Origin: Cydia pomonella
Lineage: Eukaryota; Arthropoda; Insecta; Lepidoptera; Tortricidae
NCBI RefSeq assembly: GCF_033807575.1
Contig: NC_084704.1
Span: 23,909,968 to 23,973,967 of the forward strand
Reading direction: 5' to 3'
Length of the DNA stretch: 64,000 nt
Both the position numbers and the translations under genes were made by a program. The notes under the pieces were generated by a model that worked only from the letters and a program-made list of their open reading frames with translations, did no database searches and was not told where the DNA came from. This document shows positions 36,047 through 48,072 of the stretch, piece after piece (the first letter of the stretch is position 1; each line of letters opens with the position of its first letter).

Positions 36047-36669
36047 AAATAAGTATATATATAAATTAGATCTCGGATTGCCCACAGTTGTTACGAATAT
36101 CGAGTTACTCTTGTTCACGTGAGATGAGGCTTCGGTTGTAAACCACATCCCTGCGCGGCAAGGTGTCACACGCCTGTCAATTTTCCGCCAGAGACGTACA
36201 CAAGGGCACTAAAGTTTCCCAGACTTGACATGACAACGGCCTCTAAAGGGCAGCGGCACTGACCTCAATTATGCAATAAATTATTTATATAAGGCCGAAA
36301 CAATTACAAGTTAACCGATGTTGTTTACCTTCTATGATTTCGAGCACTTAACGATTTTTATACGTATGTCATAATCCTCCCGTGTGTAAGTCTCCCGTGT
36401 GTCATAATAATGTTAAGGATTTACTCACGTATTTTAGTCACTGCGCGCTGCTTGAAATTAATGCATAAAATATTTCGTAAAACACCTAATTACAGTATTA
36501 TATTTTTTAAGAAAAAAAAAATGACTTCAATGAGGGAGACCGGGTGAAAGAAAGATGATTATTGATTTTGGATTTCATACAATGATATTAAAAAGACAGC
36601 TCTGCAACTTCCTTGACACGTTTCAGATTTGGGTTGGGGCAATAGGGTTTCATATGAATTTGTTCATAT
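36047..36669. other. Intergenic DNA, nothing recognised
   Basis: AT-rich; no domain-bearing frame. Confidence 0.5.
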
Positions 36670-37392
36670 GCTTGATTTTTTGATGAAAATACTAAGATCA
36701 CTACATGCGTTTAACATTTGAGGAGTTACCTCGATTCCTCATGAACCCCATCGTCAGAACTCGAACTTGACAAAAAATTGTTTTGGAAATCTAATTTGCT
36801 TAACATACACAGCAAAGAAGACAAATCGCCAAAAGTGAACTATGCGTCGTTGAAGAGTTCCATTCTAATCATCATCAGCAGTTCCACTGTATCAAATGTT
36901 ACTTTTTTAAATATAAATGCTTGATTTGTTGATGAGAAGACAAAAATCACTATATGTATGCACTTAACATTTGAGGAGTTTCCTCGATTCCTCATAGACT
37001 CCACCATCGGATCTCGAGCTTGACAAAAAAAATCTTGAAAACCTAATTTGCCTAACAAACATAACGAAGACGACAAATCGCCAAGCGGGAACTATGCGTC
37101 ATTAAAGAGTTCCATTCTGATCAGCATTAGCCGTTCCACTTCATCAAATGTCTTTTTTTTAAAATGTAAATGCTTTGTTGATGAAAATATACAAATTACT
37201 ATATGTATTCACATTTGAAGAGTTCCCTCGATTCCTCATAGATCCCATCATCAGAACTGAGTTTTGACAAAAACGGGACCAATCTGCATATATATGAACT
37301 CAATCAAAAAAATAAATTAACAAAAAAAAACTAAAAAAATCAACCGAATTGAGAACCTCCTCCTTTGGAAATCTTGAAGTCGGTTAAAAATA
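36670..37392. repeat. Dispersed repeat with ~250 bp internal tandem units
   Basis: The block with ttgaggagtt, cctcgattcctcat and gacaaatcgcca recurs starting near 36718, 36971 and 37215 (periods about 253 and 244 bp), giving about 2.5 units. The right edge reads gaattgagaacctcctcc then gaagtcggttaaaaa. That is the inverted form of the taaccgacttcaa head at 20919 and 28388. A fragment of the unit occurs at 62405-62470. Confidence 0.8.
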
Positions 37393-38283
37393 GTAGGTTC
37401 ATTGTGACACAAGTGTGCTAAGTTGGTCATTACACACGAGGCGATATTGTGCGCGCGAGCGGTAAGGTAAGATGTGTGTAATGAAATGACGGGGCGCCGG
37501 CTCCCGCCAGTCCATGTTGTAAAATCTACTCGACCAATTTAAGAAAGGCTCCGTTTCCATACTTATTATTAGCAATCAGTTACCTTCTTAACTCAGTCGG
37601 ATACTATAATGAAAAAGCACGAGTGTTATAATAAATAAATCAATAAATATTATATGACATTATTTGAGTAAGTGTGTTGAAAAAACCTTTTTTTACCTGT
37701 TTATGTAATTCCATTAATCTCGTTTAATTCGCTTTATAAATGACAACACCTAGGTATACATGTCTGTTGCTCTATTTTAAAATTATATTAAGTTACAGTT
37801 CTACAAAATCTCGATTCGGGATCAAACTTCCAGAGAAATTGTTAATTAATCAGCGATGCAGGTTAAAGATTGATGAAATGTGTCAGTCGGGGCACTTAGC
37901 ATACCTACATGGTACCTAATAGCCTATCTTGATCTGTAAACATTTCGAGACTGTCACCGGCGTATCATTCATATATGAAAATTTGGTAGGGCTCCTCATC
38001 ACAATGATCCAAGTTGGTCGTGAATAAATAATGTATTTATTTATTATTAAAACAAACACATCCCTTCTTATAAAACATTTACACTTTTTATTATCAAAAT
38101 TATTCAATTCAGCTATTTTGTTCTGTTGTTAAGTATTATTAATTAATTTAACTTTTTTTTGACACCGGGAAAAGTCGCCTTACGATAAGGAATGAGGCCC
38201 AACTACTTATAACAGAAGAGTTAGCCAGATGCGTTAATGTGATTGCAATTAGAAGAATAAGCACACCACTTTTCATTCCCTTA
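37393..38283. other. Intergenic DNA
   Basis: A small inverted pair (cattacacac and gtgtgtaatg) near 37430-37480 may be a MITE remnant. Otherwise nothing is recognised. Confidence 0.45.
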
Positions 38284-38446
38284 GGCCGCGTTTCCACCAG
38301 ATATGTGCGAGAATGGTAGCGAGGGATGTGTTTGTTAAGAACCAATAGAATCGCTATACGCTGGGCGAGGATAATCAATGAAGTGAATTGGTTGTTAACA
38401 AACGGATTCCTCGCTACGTTCGCACTTCTCTTATGGAAACGCAGCG
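38284..38446. mobile_element. MITE, 163 bp, with TTA target duplication
   Basis: The ends ggccgcgtttccaccagat and cttatggaaacgcagcg are inverted copies, continuing inward (gtgcgagaatggtagcgagg; cctcgctacgttcgcac) to gttaagaaccaatagaa / attggttgttaacaaac. TTA flanks both ends (38281-38283, 38447-38449). Confidence 0.85.
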
Positions 38447-38449
38447 TTA

Positions 38450-39092
38450 ACCTGAAAATAATTGTTTTAAAATTTAGTTGCTAGCAGTAGTAACACTAGA
38501 AACGGCAGATTAAAAATCAAAATATTCCAAATGTCTACCGAGTAAACAAGGACCATTACGGGCAAAATAAGCTAAAGTCACGGAAATCATTCAAACTATA
38601 ATACACATAATGATGATGGTAGTACAGTCGGACTAAGTATACAAGCTATAAGCAATGTAATTATATTAACCTTTATTCTTATATAAGCTTTAATAATAAT
38701 GATTAGCTTTATGCAAAACATATTCGTGTAAAAAATACTAGATTTCTAACAATTTTACACGAATCTCAATACCTAAATAGCCATAAAATTATACCTAGTA
38801 TGTATATATTTTCTCCGGAAATTCATCTTTTGGGAATGGGTCAAAATTATTTTTGTTGTCTTGTTTCTGACCATTCAGTCACGCTTGTATTTTTATTCAA
38901 AACAAATAAATAAAAAAGTTGAGTGCTATTGCATGTTTTTCTAGCTGTAGATTGTAATTTTCTTGAGAAAAATTAAAAACTAAATTTCACTCCATACAAA
39001 AAGATCCACTCCATCACATTTTTTGGGGACAAAAAACAAGACAACGAAAAGAATTTTGACCTGGCTGCGTGTGGCATCCTATTTGCCTCATT
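38450..39092. other. Upstream region of the lipase gene, no gene seen
   Basis: AT-rich sequence with no recognised exon. Confidence 0.5.
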
Positions 39093-39196
39093 AGGGCCAC
39101 TTGCACCATCCCACTAACCCGGGGTTAACCGGTTAAACCTGGAGTTAACGGTTTAACCGGTTAACCCCGGGTTAGTAGGATGGTGCAATTGGCCCT
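39093..39196. mobile_element. Near-perfect palindromic MITE upstream of the lipase promoter
   Basis: About 46 bp arms start with agggccacttgcaccatcc and agggccaattgcaccatcc and run into ctaacccggggttaaccgg. Only about 10-15 bp is left unpaired. It sits about 215 bp upstream of the lipase TATA box. Confidence 0.87.
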
Positions 39197-39412
39197 TCGA
39201 ATCTTGAAATACAAAAGACGACCAAATGACACATTGACAATACTCGAAAAAATATGGGATATGTTTTCATAAATTACATGCCTCGTTTTATTATATGATC
39301 TCTAAGTGTCCTTTCTAAGAACTTTCAGTGTTGCACATGTACAATATCAATAGTTAATAGTAGATGAATTTAGGTAGATACCTACATTTTAACTTCAACT
39401 GTACAAAGGCTT

Positions 39413-39420
39413 TATAAAAG
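39413..39420 (+). promoter_or_regulatory. TATA box of the lipase gene
   Basis: TATAAAAG. A TCACAT initiator-like sequence lies about 30 bp downstream (about 39443), which gives a 5' UTR of about 30 nt before the ATG at 39474. Spacing and position fit a focused insect promoter. Confidence 0.65.
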
Positions 39421-39473
39421 GTGGTTCGCATGATGGAAATGCTCACATATTAAACGCTTTTTAAGGAATTGCA

Positions 39474-42400
39474 ATGTATTTGTTGAAGTCTTTTTCGAAA
39501 TTTTCTTGTATTATTTTTTGTTTTCTACAATTTGAGAGTGTGATAGCAGATGTAGACGTCTTCGAGTTTTTGAAATTCGACGATGGTATTCATTGAACTA
39601 TTTTTACTACCTACGTATCGATCCAGCAAAGATAAACTGTATTTTGTGCCACAAGTTGCTGTTGTTATTTTGAAAACAAACCATAGAAGTGGAGCGTAAA
39701 TAACGCCACCTAAAACCGTAACGCAGCGGCTTACGTGAGCGAATAACTCGCGAACGCGAAGCGGCGCGGCGCGGCGGCCCACGGCATTCGCGTTCGCAAC
39801 GAGATCGCCCACGTAGACCACGTAGGACACTTCCGTTAGGCATCAAAGGATTAATTCACCAGCGCCGCGCTGCGCCGCGCCGCTTCGCTTTCGCGAGTTA
39901 TTCGCTCACGTAAGCCGCTGAGTAAGCGCCATGAATTTTTACGGCGTTTACGACTCGTGGTACAGGTTCCGAATGCGATAATTTCATTGTTTGCTATGGT
40001 TTCTCTATAGTAATAGTAACTAAATGTATGTACCTATTCATATATTTATTTATCAACGAGGAAAAATGTTATGATAAGGACGGCAGTAAATAATTTCGCG
40101 CTAGTCGTCATGAAAAAATGGTTTCAGTATAATAAATAAAATATATGTATATGAAGCAGTCATAGCGAGAATCAATTTTCGACGATCCTAATTAGTTAGC
40201 CATTCTTTATTTATTTATCTATTATATTTAGCCATTGCTAAATGGCGAGATATTGGGTTTTTATGAAATAATGCATCAAGCATTAAATTATAGTAATATT
40301 ATAGTAAATTTAAGTAACTTCTTTGTTTCAGGGATTTTACCAGACCGAACAAATCGTATAGAAGACATCTACTTAAGATTTTACAACGGGTGAGTTCATA
40401 TTTTTTATAACTTTATGGTAACAAAAAAAACATGCATTTTAATACGGGGATAATACGCTTTATATTAGTACCTATACCAAATGAAAATCCAAAAAGAAAT
40501 AAGGTACTTGTTTTTCCTTATATTTAGGTTGCTGTTTCAATATCATATCTGTGACGTCACTTTTCACTTAATATAAAAAATAACAAAAAATAATATCTTT
40601 CTGACATTTGTCAGATGCTCTTAATATGCTTGAATATACCTACATCTAAAATTTACGATAACTATGTTTTGTAAATGCTAATCGGGATCAATTGATGCCA
40701 GTTAAATAACCAAGCGTACCTATCCAAAGAATTAATCACAGTACAGTGATTACACAATTACCTTTATAAATGCAGCAATTCATTTTTGTAATCTGCTTAA
40801 GTGCTCAATGCTCAATCATTTAACCTGAATCAATGTTCACATAAAAAACAATCCTCGAAGATACCTAAGAGTATCTTTCCACACATCATAATGATCGACT
40901 TGGTTGACTGAATAGCTGTATCTGATAAATTGGCACAACAAATAGGCACAAACTACAAGGCCATTAAATTTCCCATACCCTAACGCTTTATTTATATAAT
41001 AGCTAATGTTGAAATGTAGTCAACTGAAAACTAATACCAATGGTGTGGTGGTATGGTTATGTTTATATACATGACTTCAAAATATTGCATACCTACATGA
41101 AATTGGTACTTACTTTGAATGAAATGAAAATGAAAATTATTATGGACGTAATCGTTTAGCCATAAATGAGTTAAACAAGTAACTGTCAAACCGGAATTGT
41201 GATAGTACCTACTCCAAATTTCAAATGATTCGGATACCAGGAAGTGGTTAAAATTTTAGTTACATACAAGATTTGAAGCACAGATATATACAAAGACGGG
41301 TATATATATACTCAGTCAAGTTAGTTAAAAGTCTGTAAAAAAACTTTTTTCTTATTAAAAAACGTAAGTGCCGCGAAGAAGCGCCGCGAATATAGTATCA
41401 TATGAAGGAATGGAACCCTCCATCATGCGTGGCTCAACACGCGTTTTTTTAATACGTTTGTAGAATGATTCCAATGTCATTCAAATAACGGTTTGATATC
41501 AGTGCACGTTTGTGAACTAAAAAAGCATTCAAGATCATGAATTATCTATTTAAATTGTTCTAATCGAATTGGGCAATTTCATTAAAATATATCTTATAGT
41601 TGTTGAGTAAACCGAACGGACGAACAGAAGGACATGGCGAAACCATAAAACTTTCGTTTTTAGCATTTTGGCTACGGATCCCTAATTAGATATAAATACT
41701 CGTAGGTACATTGTTCATCTAAAATCCTATAGATCAAGAGATACAATGAATGAAAAAAAGGGATATTTTTATTGTACCTACTGTTTATTGCGTCGTTTCG
41801 AACATTCGAACTTGGAATTCACTACGCGAGAATGCGGACATTTTTTCTTGTTGAATTATGCTTATTCTGCTTATTGAATTATGTTGATATCTTCAGGAGC
41901 ACAGAAGAGGAGTACGTGGACTTTCCACTCGGCCAAGCTTCCCGCCTGTTCGAAATAAAAGGTTTCGACAAGAGCAGTCCCACTGTGCTGTACATACATG
42001 GATTTATCGAAACGGCGCAACAGGAGAGTGTCCAGGTGACTAAAACAGAACCTACGGTCCAATTCGAAGAATGAGATACGATAACGATAAGGTCTGGAAT
42101 AGATAAGTTCTCATTTAGATATCGTTTGTATGTCGTATAATTGACAGAAGCAGCTCGATTCGGGCAACCAATGTCACTTTGACGTTAGAAATATCGTTAA
42201 TAGATCTTATTGGGATCACAGCGGAATCGAATTAAACGTCCATTTTGACATGTTGTTTAGTTATCGATCTTTCCAAGATCTTAAACGTGTCTTAATCATT
42301 CTTCGAATCGGGCCGCTAGGCATACATAAAAAAAGATACATAATAACAGACAGGAATGTAAGAGAGGTTTATGATGTAAACATACGTAATTCTGATCGGA

Positions 42401-45400
42401 CAAAATGAACATGTCTTTTCAGTAAACTTTAATACGTCAGTCTTTGAAAAAAAAAAAACAATAAGATTGATAAAGCGTAAAATTCAACGACAATATTATT
42501 TTTTCTCTTATTAAAAACAATGACTCGTTTTTTCTTAAAACAACAATATCAAATACCTATTTAATAAATTAAGATAAGACAATCGTTAAAAAATAATTGA
42601 TAACTTGACAGCTGCTTTGGTTAGTACTAAAACTGCTTTGCATTTTCTGTATCTTTATTAATGATTGTTATTGTACTGAATTTATCTTTTTGTCGCGAGA
42701 AATTTTCATCTTACAGTGATTGAGATATGATAATATAGGTGAGGATTCACTTATAAAAAGAAATTTGAATTTACATTTAAAGTTACTTAAACTATGATCT
42801 AACTCCACTATATCTGAGGTAGTTAAATAAGTATTTTGGTATATTTTTTAACCACACCAACTGGTAAAGGCCCTCGTGATTGTTCAACAACTAATGAGAA
42901 AGTTGCATTTTAGATACATGTGGAGCAAAGTTATCAAATTTTGAGTTGTTTCCTTATGTTAGCTAGTAGAAATGACTTTGAAATGATGATTTTTTTTATT
43001 GCGTTCTTTTGAATTTGATTTAGTTTGATTTTTTTGATATTTCATAGTTAGTATTTTCCTCGCGTTGGTGTGGTGAAAAATATAGTGTTTCACTCGGAGG
43101 CAAAGTTTGTTTAACCCTCGTCCTTTGAAGCCCTCGCAACCCTCAAGATTCCACTTCTCGAATCACTTGCTACGCTCGTGGTTAAATTTTCGGATCATTC
43201 ACTTGCTCGGGTATCAATATTAACACAAGCGGTTAACAACCGCTGTGTAAGTGCCAATTCATAATAATCATAGGTAACCAGAAGTTACGCATAATTTGTT
43301 TTTTTTTTTGTTTTGTTTCTGTGTTTGATTCTCTTTATTAATCATTATGAATTCATTGTCCATGAACTATTTACAGTTATTCGCAGTAGGAATTTATAAT
43401 CTCATAAACCTCACCTTATGGTTCACAATCACAAAGCGATACATAATCCAAACTGAAAAATACGGAAACATTATTCATAAGATTACATCAGTCGCAAGAG
43501 GTTTCTGTCTGATTTCCTATTTATTTTATTTTTATTAGGTATTAGGTAACACTAACACGGCAAAACAATCATGAGTTTTTAAGAGCTAATTTAAATTTGT
43601 ATAAATCTTTAGTTGATAAACTAGAGAACATTAAGGTTATTAAAGTTATTTTAGTTACAAACATTGTATTTATATAGTCAACATAATAATATTAACTGTA
43701 GTACCTACAGAGTACCGTTTTATCCGAGTTAAACTAGCATTAAATTAGGTAACTACGCAAAATTTGCAGTCGATAACGTAATCCCATAATATGTTGCTTA
43801 GTAATATAAAAAACGGCCTTGACTATTGTTACTAACTTACTATGTATATTATAACAATTGTTTCCTCAACCGCAGGTCATGGTGAGCGCCTACTTGGAAG
43901 CTAAACCCAGCACCAATGTCGTGCTCCTGGACTGGTCTAATATGTCACATGGCTCGTACTTGGTCAACGCTGCAAGGAACACTAAAAAGGTAACGTATGT
44001 GGGCCATGCACGCCAATTAAGTTCATATCTCTATGTATATGTTCAGAAAACCGCAGCCAAATAACACTAGACCCTACTCGTAGTGTTGTGTTCCTGCCGG
44101 TGATTAAGGTTGCCAGAGCTCAACGATGGGGGGCGGGTTTAGGGTCGGCAACGCTCATGCAACTCCTCTGGAGTTGCAGGCGTACATAGGCTACGGAGAC
44201 TGCTTACCATCAGGCGGGCCGTATGCTTGTTTGCCACCGACGTAGTATTAAAAAATATGTAAAATAGTTCTTCAGCGCAATGTTGATTTAGAAACGTCAC
44301 AATAACTACAGAAACTACATAAAAATTGATCGTTAAGTAGGTATTCGTCCTTGAGATACCTATGTACTAAGAGCCGGTTTTACTTACTCGTGTAAGCGTG
44401 AATGTAGTTTACCTTCACGAAGATGAATAACGCCTACCTACAGTACCTACCCAAAATCTGTATCAAATTGTCGGCTATATGCGATTCTCTTTGGCAATGT
44501 ATCAAATCACTCTCAAAAATCATCTAAATTAGATTTACAATGTCATGAGTGAGTAAGCGATCGTTCTGTTTTTACAACACATTTATTTATTTACCTACAT
44601 CATTTTTACAAGAGTCTGAAATTAATTTGTCTTAGGGTCTGGACACCAATTAGCCGTTTATATTAATCATGATTCATTGCAATGTCTCATATCTTACTAA
44701 AATTAGTAGACCGAATGTTAATTAGAATTGAAAATATTGAAAATTAACCATTACAAATTGTACAGTTTATGGTTCAGTATGGGGTGCTGGGAAAATATAT
44801 GGGTAAAACTTTCGGATTGTTAATTTCGGTTTTTATTTTAACTGCGTAAACTGCAGAATTTTTGGGGAATGAATGTTTTTTCATACACATTTTAGGTGGG
44901 CGCAGCGGCAGCTGAGCAGATCCACAATCTGCTAGAATCCGGACTGCAGCTGGAAAAGCTGCACATCATCGGGCACTCGCTCGGCAGCCACGTCGCCGGC
45001 TACACGGCGAGGGAGCTCAAGAACAAATATCAAAAGACTGTCAAAAGGTTAGAAAACCATTTCAAACTGTACGGTAGATAACAGCCCTCGTTGGGTACAA
45101 TGAAATATTTATTTATTTATATGAGGAATTCCAGCAGCGTAGATGACATATTGAAGTTGTTAAATAGCAATACTCTGCCAATTACAGGAACTCACAAATA
45201 TAAACTGGATATGTAATACACAGTACTCACTATATTTATTTATTTATTTAATACAATGCAAGCTTACAGTACTATGACTACATCCATTCACTTATACACT
45301 AAAAAAGAGATAAATGTCAGGAAAATCAAATAAAAACATACGTATGCATAAATAAAATGATAAAATGTACAAATTCAGTCAATTCATTACAATATTAAAT

Positions 45401-47012
45401 TTAGAATATATAAAATGTCAAGGAAGATAAAATACCCACTATAGCAACAAAGCGCATGCGAATGCACACCGAACTCTGAAAGTCAACGAACATAAATTAG
45501 GTTCCTAAGCAAGCTTCGAATGTCCGTTTGTGCCTGTTTTAAATTGAACATGCCTACAGAGTAGTAATGTTGAAATCATTCATAGATGAAATCTTTTGTT
45601 TTAGATTAACCGCTCTCGATCCGGCCTTCCCTGCGTTTTATCCCGACGGCGTGATGATGGAGCATGTGAGCGCCAAGGACGCCGAGTTCGTGGACGTGAT
45701 CCATACGGATGCCGGCGGCTACGGCGCGCCTGTGCGCACTGGAACCGCGGATTTTTGGCCCAACGGCGGCAAAAGCATACAGCCCGGATGCCCGAGGTTC
45801 GCACCCATACCGCTCTCTGATGATAGTAAGTACCATCAGCCGTAAAAGTGCATGGCGATTTTATAATGAATTCATTTCACAATTTCTCCATGCAATTTCA
45901 GCTCACTGACATACTGTATTATTTACTCCTTTCTTTGTTGCTGGAAAATTCCAGCGACAAAACTATCTTCAGGTATTTAGCAAACGGATAGTATGCTTCA
46001 AGCATTTATTACTATGCGATAAGCATACTGTAATCATACTGTAATTCATAATATTGACAAAGGAATGATGATTAACTCGGTAGGTATCATAATATTTTCA
46101 GATTTATGCAGTCACTGGAGGTCGTGGCGATTCTACGCTGAGTCGATCCGGAACCCGGACGCATTCCCAGCATCCCCTGCAGAGTCCTACCACAAGTTCC
46201 GCGACAACCCCACGCCCGAAGTGGGAATGGTCTACATGGGCGAAAACTGCGATACCAGGTAAGCTTAATAATCTTAGCAGTAACCTTTACATCACGACCG
46301 AGTCGATAGTGACAGCAGGCAGGTAGGTAGACTGGGGCTAATGAAGCCGATGGTCCTTGGTTTGAATCCCGGTAAGGGTATTTATTTGTGTGATGAGCAC
46401 AAATACTAGTTCTTGAGTCATGGGTGTTTTCTATGTACTCAAGTAATTTGTATATTAGATAGATACTCTTTATTAGCACACCTCAGTAAAAGATACAGCA
46501 AGCAATTGATTAATGATGAAGGCAGACAACAGGCGCTCTTATCACTAAAGAGCGATCTCTTCCACAACCTTTGGGTAAACAGTCTATATTTTTAAAACAG
46601 TAGGTGTTACAAAAAAACGTTATGAAACCTAATGTATCGTTTTATAACTTCCTTGCCCTTGTATTTTAAGAACCCTTATTATGTAGGTACCTACTAGACA
46701 AAATATTATTAGGTATTACATAATCAATTTCCTCTGGAGTCACAGGCGTACATAGGCTATTGAGACTGCTTACCATCAGGCAGGCCGTATGCTTCAATCA
46801 ATAGTGCTCATAGCTGTTACATAAATGTAGACGATAAGGAGGAGATGAGGATGAGGAGGCATTCGAAGAAGTAATAAAATACACTAATTTTATTGTAACT
46901 TTTGTTTGATTTCAGTGCGCAGGGCTCTTACTACCTGACAACGAATTCAAAAACTCCGTTCGGGAAAGGCATGGACGGCATCCAATCAAAAAGCAAAAAA
47001 CAACAAAGATAG
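39474..47012 (+). CDS. Secreted neutral (pancreatic-type) lipase, eight exons
   Basis: A triacylglycerol or phospholipid ester hydrolase of the pancreatic lipase family, alpha/beta-hydrolase fold, predicted to be secreted. Exons: 39474-39585, 40332-40389, 41897-42035, 43876-43989, 44896-45047, 45605-45825, 46102-46258, 46916-47012. All introns are GT-AG and all phases agree, giving 1050 nt and 349 residues ending in TAG. Residues 1-25 form a signal peptide (hydrophobic CIIFCFL, cleavage likely after VIA). Then come LRFYNG, TVLYIHGF (oxyanion region, ~94-101) and VVLLDWS. The triad is Ser169 in GHSLGSHVAGY, Asp197 in ALDPAFPAF and His270 in CSHWRSWRFY. HTDAGGYG is also present. Insect members of this family often lack an effective lid and act in the midgut or as yolk-like proteins; the substrate here is not shown. 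The start is chosen because of the TATA box, short 5' UTR and signal peptide. MITEs and SINEs occupy introns 1, 3, 4 and 7. Midgut expression is inferred. Confidence 0.93.
39725..39912. mobile_element. GC-rich inverted-repeat element in lipase intron 1
   Basis: Arms of about 50 bp: cagcggcttacgtgagcg, aataactcgcgaacgcg, aagcggcgcggcgcggcg. The matching inverted arm is at 39862-39920. Overlapping minus frames of 79 and 101 codons across it are repeat-derived. Confidence 0.78.
42055..42315. mobile_element. MITE in lipase intron 3
   Basis: The inverted ends cggtccaattcgaagaatga and tcattcttcgaatcgggccg are flanked by CTA on both sides (42052-42054, 42316-42318). Inner arms are imperfect (agatacgataacgataagg against ttatcgatctttccaagatc). 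Confidence 0.78.
43050..43245. repeat. Probable dispersed repeat in lipase intron 3
   Basis: A segment with tttcctcgcgttggtgtgg, aaccctcgtcctttgaag, tgctacgctcgtggttaa and cacaagcggttaacaacc. Its composition differs from the flanking intron. No second copy is clear in the window. Confidence 0.35.
44062..44252 (-). mobile_element. SINE-like repeat family B in lipase intron 4
   Basis: Inverted copy carrying ctggagttgcaggcgtacat, cttaccatcaggcgggcc and gtatgcttgtttgccaccga. Ends at ctacgtcggtgg on the minus strand. Confidence 0.82.
46340..46600. mobile_element. SINE A fragment (+) joined to LINE tail D (-) in lipase intron 7
   Basis: The plus-strand SINE part has tggtttgaatcccggtaagg, and gagtcatgggtgttttctat. 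It is followed directly by an inverted family D tail: ctctttattagcac, gcagacaacaggcgctctta, agagcgatctcttccacaac. A family B fragment (-) lies at 46736-46795. Together they make the intron a cluster of retroposons. Confidence 0.7.
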
Positions 47013-48072
47013 GTCACCTCACCTAGTTAGAAGTACCTGAGAATTTAGTATAAATTGAAACGCACATTAACAGTATATTTGAATCTAAGTATTGGTAGAT
47101 TTAAGATTTTCATTAAGTAGAAGGTAATTAAAGGGGTTTTATAAAATTGACAATTAAGATTCAAATTTGAACATAAAGAAAATGGCATTTATTTATAACG
47201 TCGAATGTATAACTACCTACTCTTGCTAAACTACCTACAAATGTCACCAATTTTGCTTCAATCACCAGCTATTCGTTTGACAAGTTTTGTCTTATTTTAA
47301 CTATAATCCATCTTACTCTATTGTGTTGATAAAACGCAAAGCCGTCTGTAGAGCCCATAAACATCCTGAACATGAGGTTTCCAAACCTATTATACTTAAT
47401 TTAAAGTTCGTATTTCATTTGTCTTCACGAGCATAAAATGCCTATCATAAAGCAAATTACGTACAATAAACCTTGACTTTTAAGAAAACGTACAGCCTGA
47501 CAATGGTCTGCTAGAGTCAATCGCTGTTTCTACGATCACTGCGGCCGCGGCCGTGTTATTGATGTAGGTCAATGTAGTACAATATACTCGTAGTTCATTT
47601 GAGCAAGCTTTGGAATGAACTTGCTATATGATCGTGTATTGTGCGTAATTTTTGGTGCACACTGTATTTTTTTAATAGATTCCTAAATATAAAATAAAAA
47701 TTATTTATATCCATTAATACTTATTGCTTTTGTGAATTAAAAATGGCCTATTATGAATATAGGTAGTCGTGAATATTCATGACAGACCTTAATTATTTAT
47801 TTTAACAAAATATTACTTAAGTAACATACTTTTTTTATCTCAAATATATCGTTCTACCAAATGAAAACATGCCTGAGGCCAACGCATTTATGTAAGTTTT
47901 TCAGAAATTTATAAGACAAGTATTCAAGATAGTACTGGTATTAATCTTTATAGCATCACAAGTAGGTAGTATTGAACTAAGATAAAAAATGTGACTGAGT
48001 TTTAAAATCATAACTATTTAAATTAAAGGGTTTTAGAATATGTTATACTTTCTGAGGGATTTGTCCGATACG
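47013..48072. other. 3' flank of the lipase gene
   Basis: An AATAAA at 47465-47470 is a candidate poly(A) signal, which would give a 3' UTR of about 460 nt; a weaker cluster is near 47690. Nothing else is recognised. Confidence 0.45.

Noticed and set aside
36670..37290. CRISPR-like array
   Set aside because: Only 2.5 units of ~250 bp with no short repeat-spacer organisation; it is a tandem repeat in a eukaryotic element.
39525..39846. Minus frames of 79 and 101 codons near the lipase first exon
   Set aside because: They cross a GC-rich inverted-repeat element and the lipase exon; composition, not coding, explains them.
45601..45836. Minus-strand frames across the lipase exon at 45.6-45.8 kb
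   Set aside because: They are antisense shadows of a GC-rich coding exon with the catalytic Asp.
46087..46479. 130-codon minus frame over lipase exon 7
   Set aside because: It is antisense to exon 7 and runs into a SINE; the plus strand carries CSHWRS and the correct phases.
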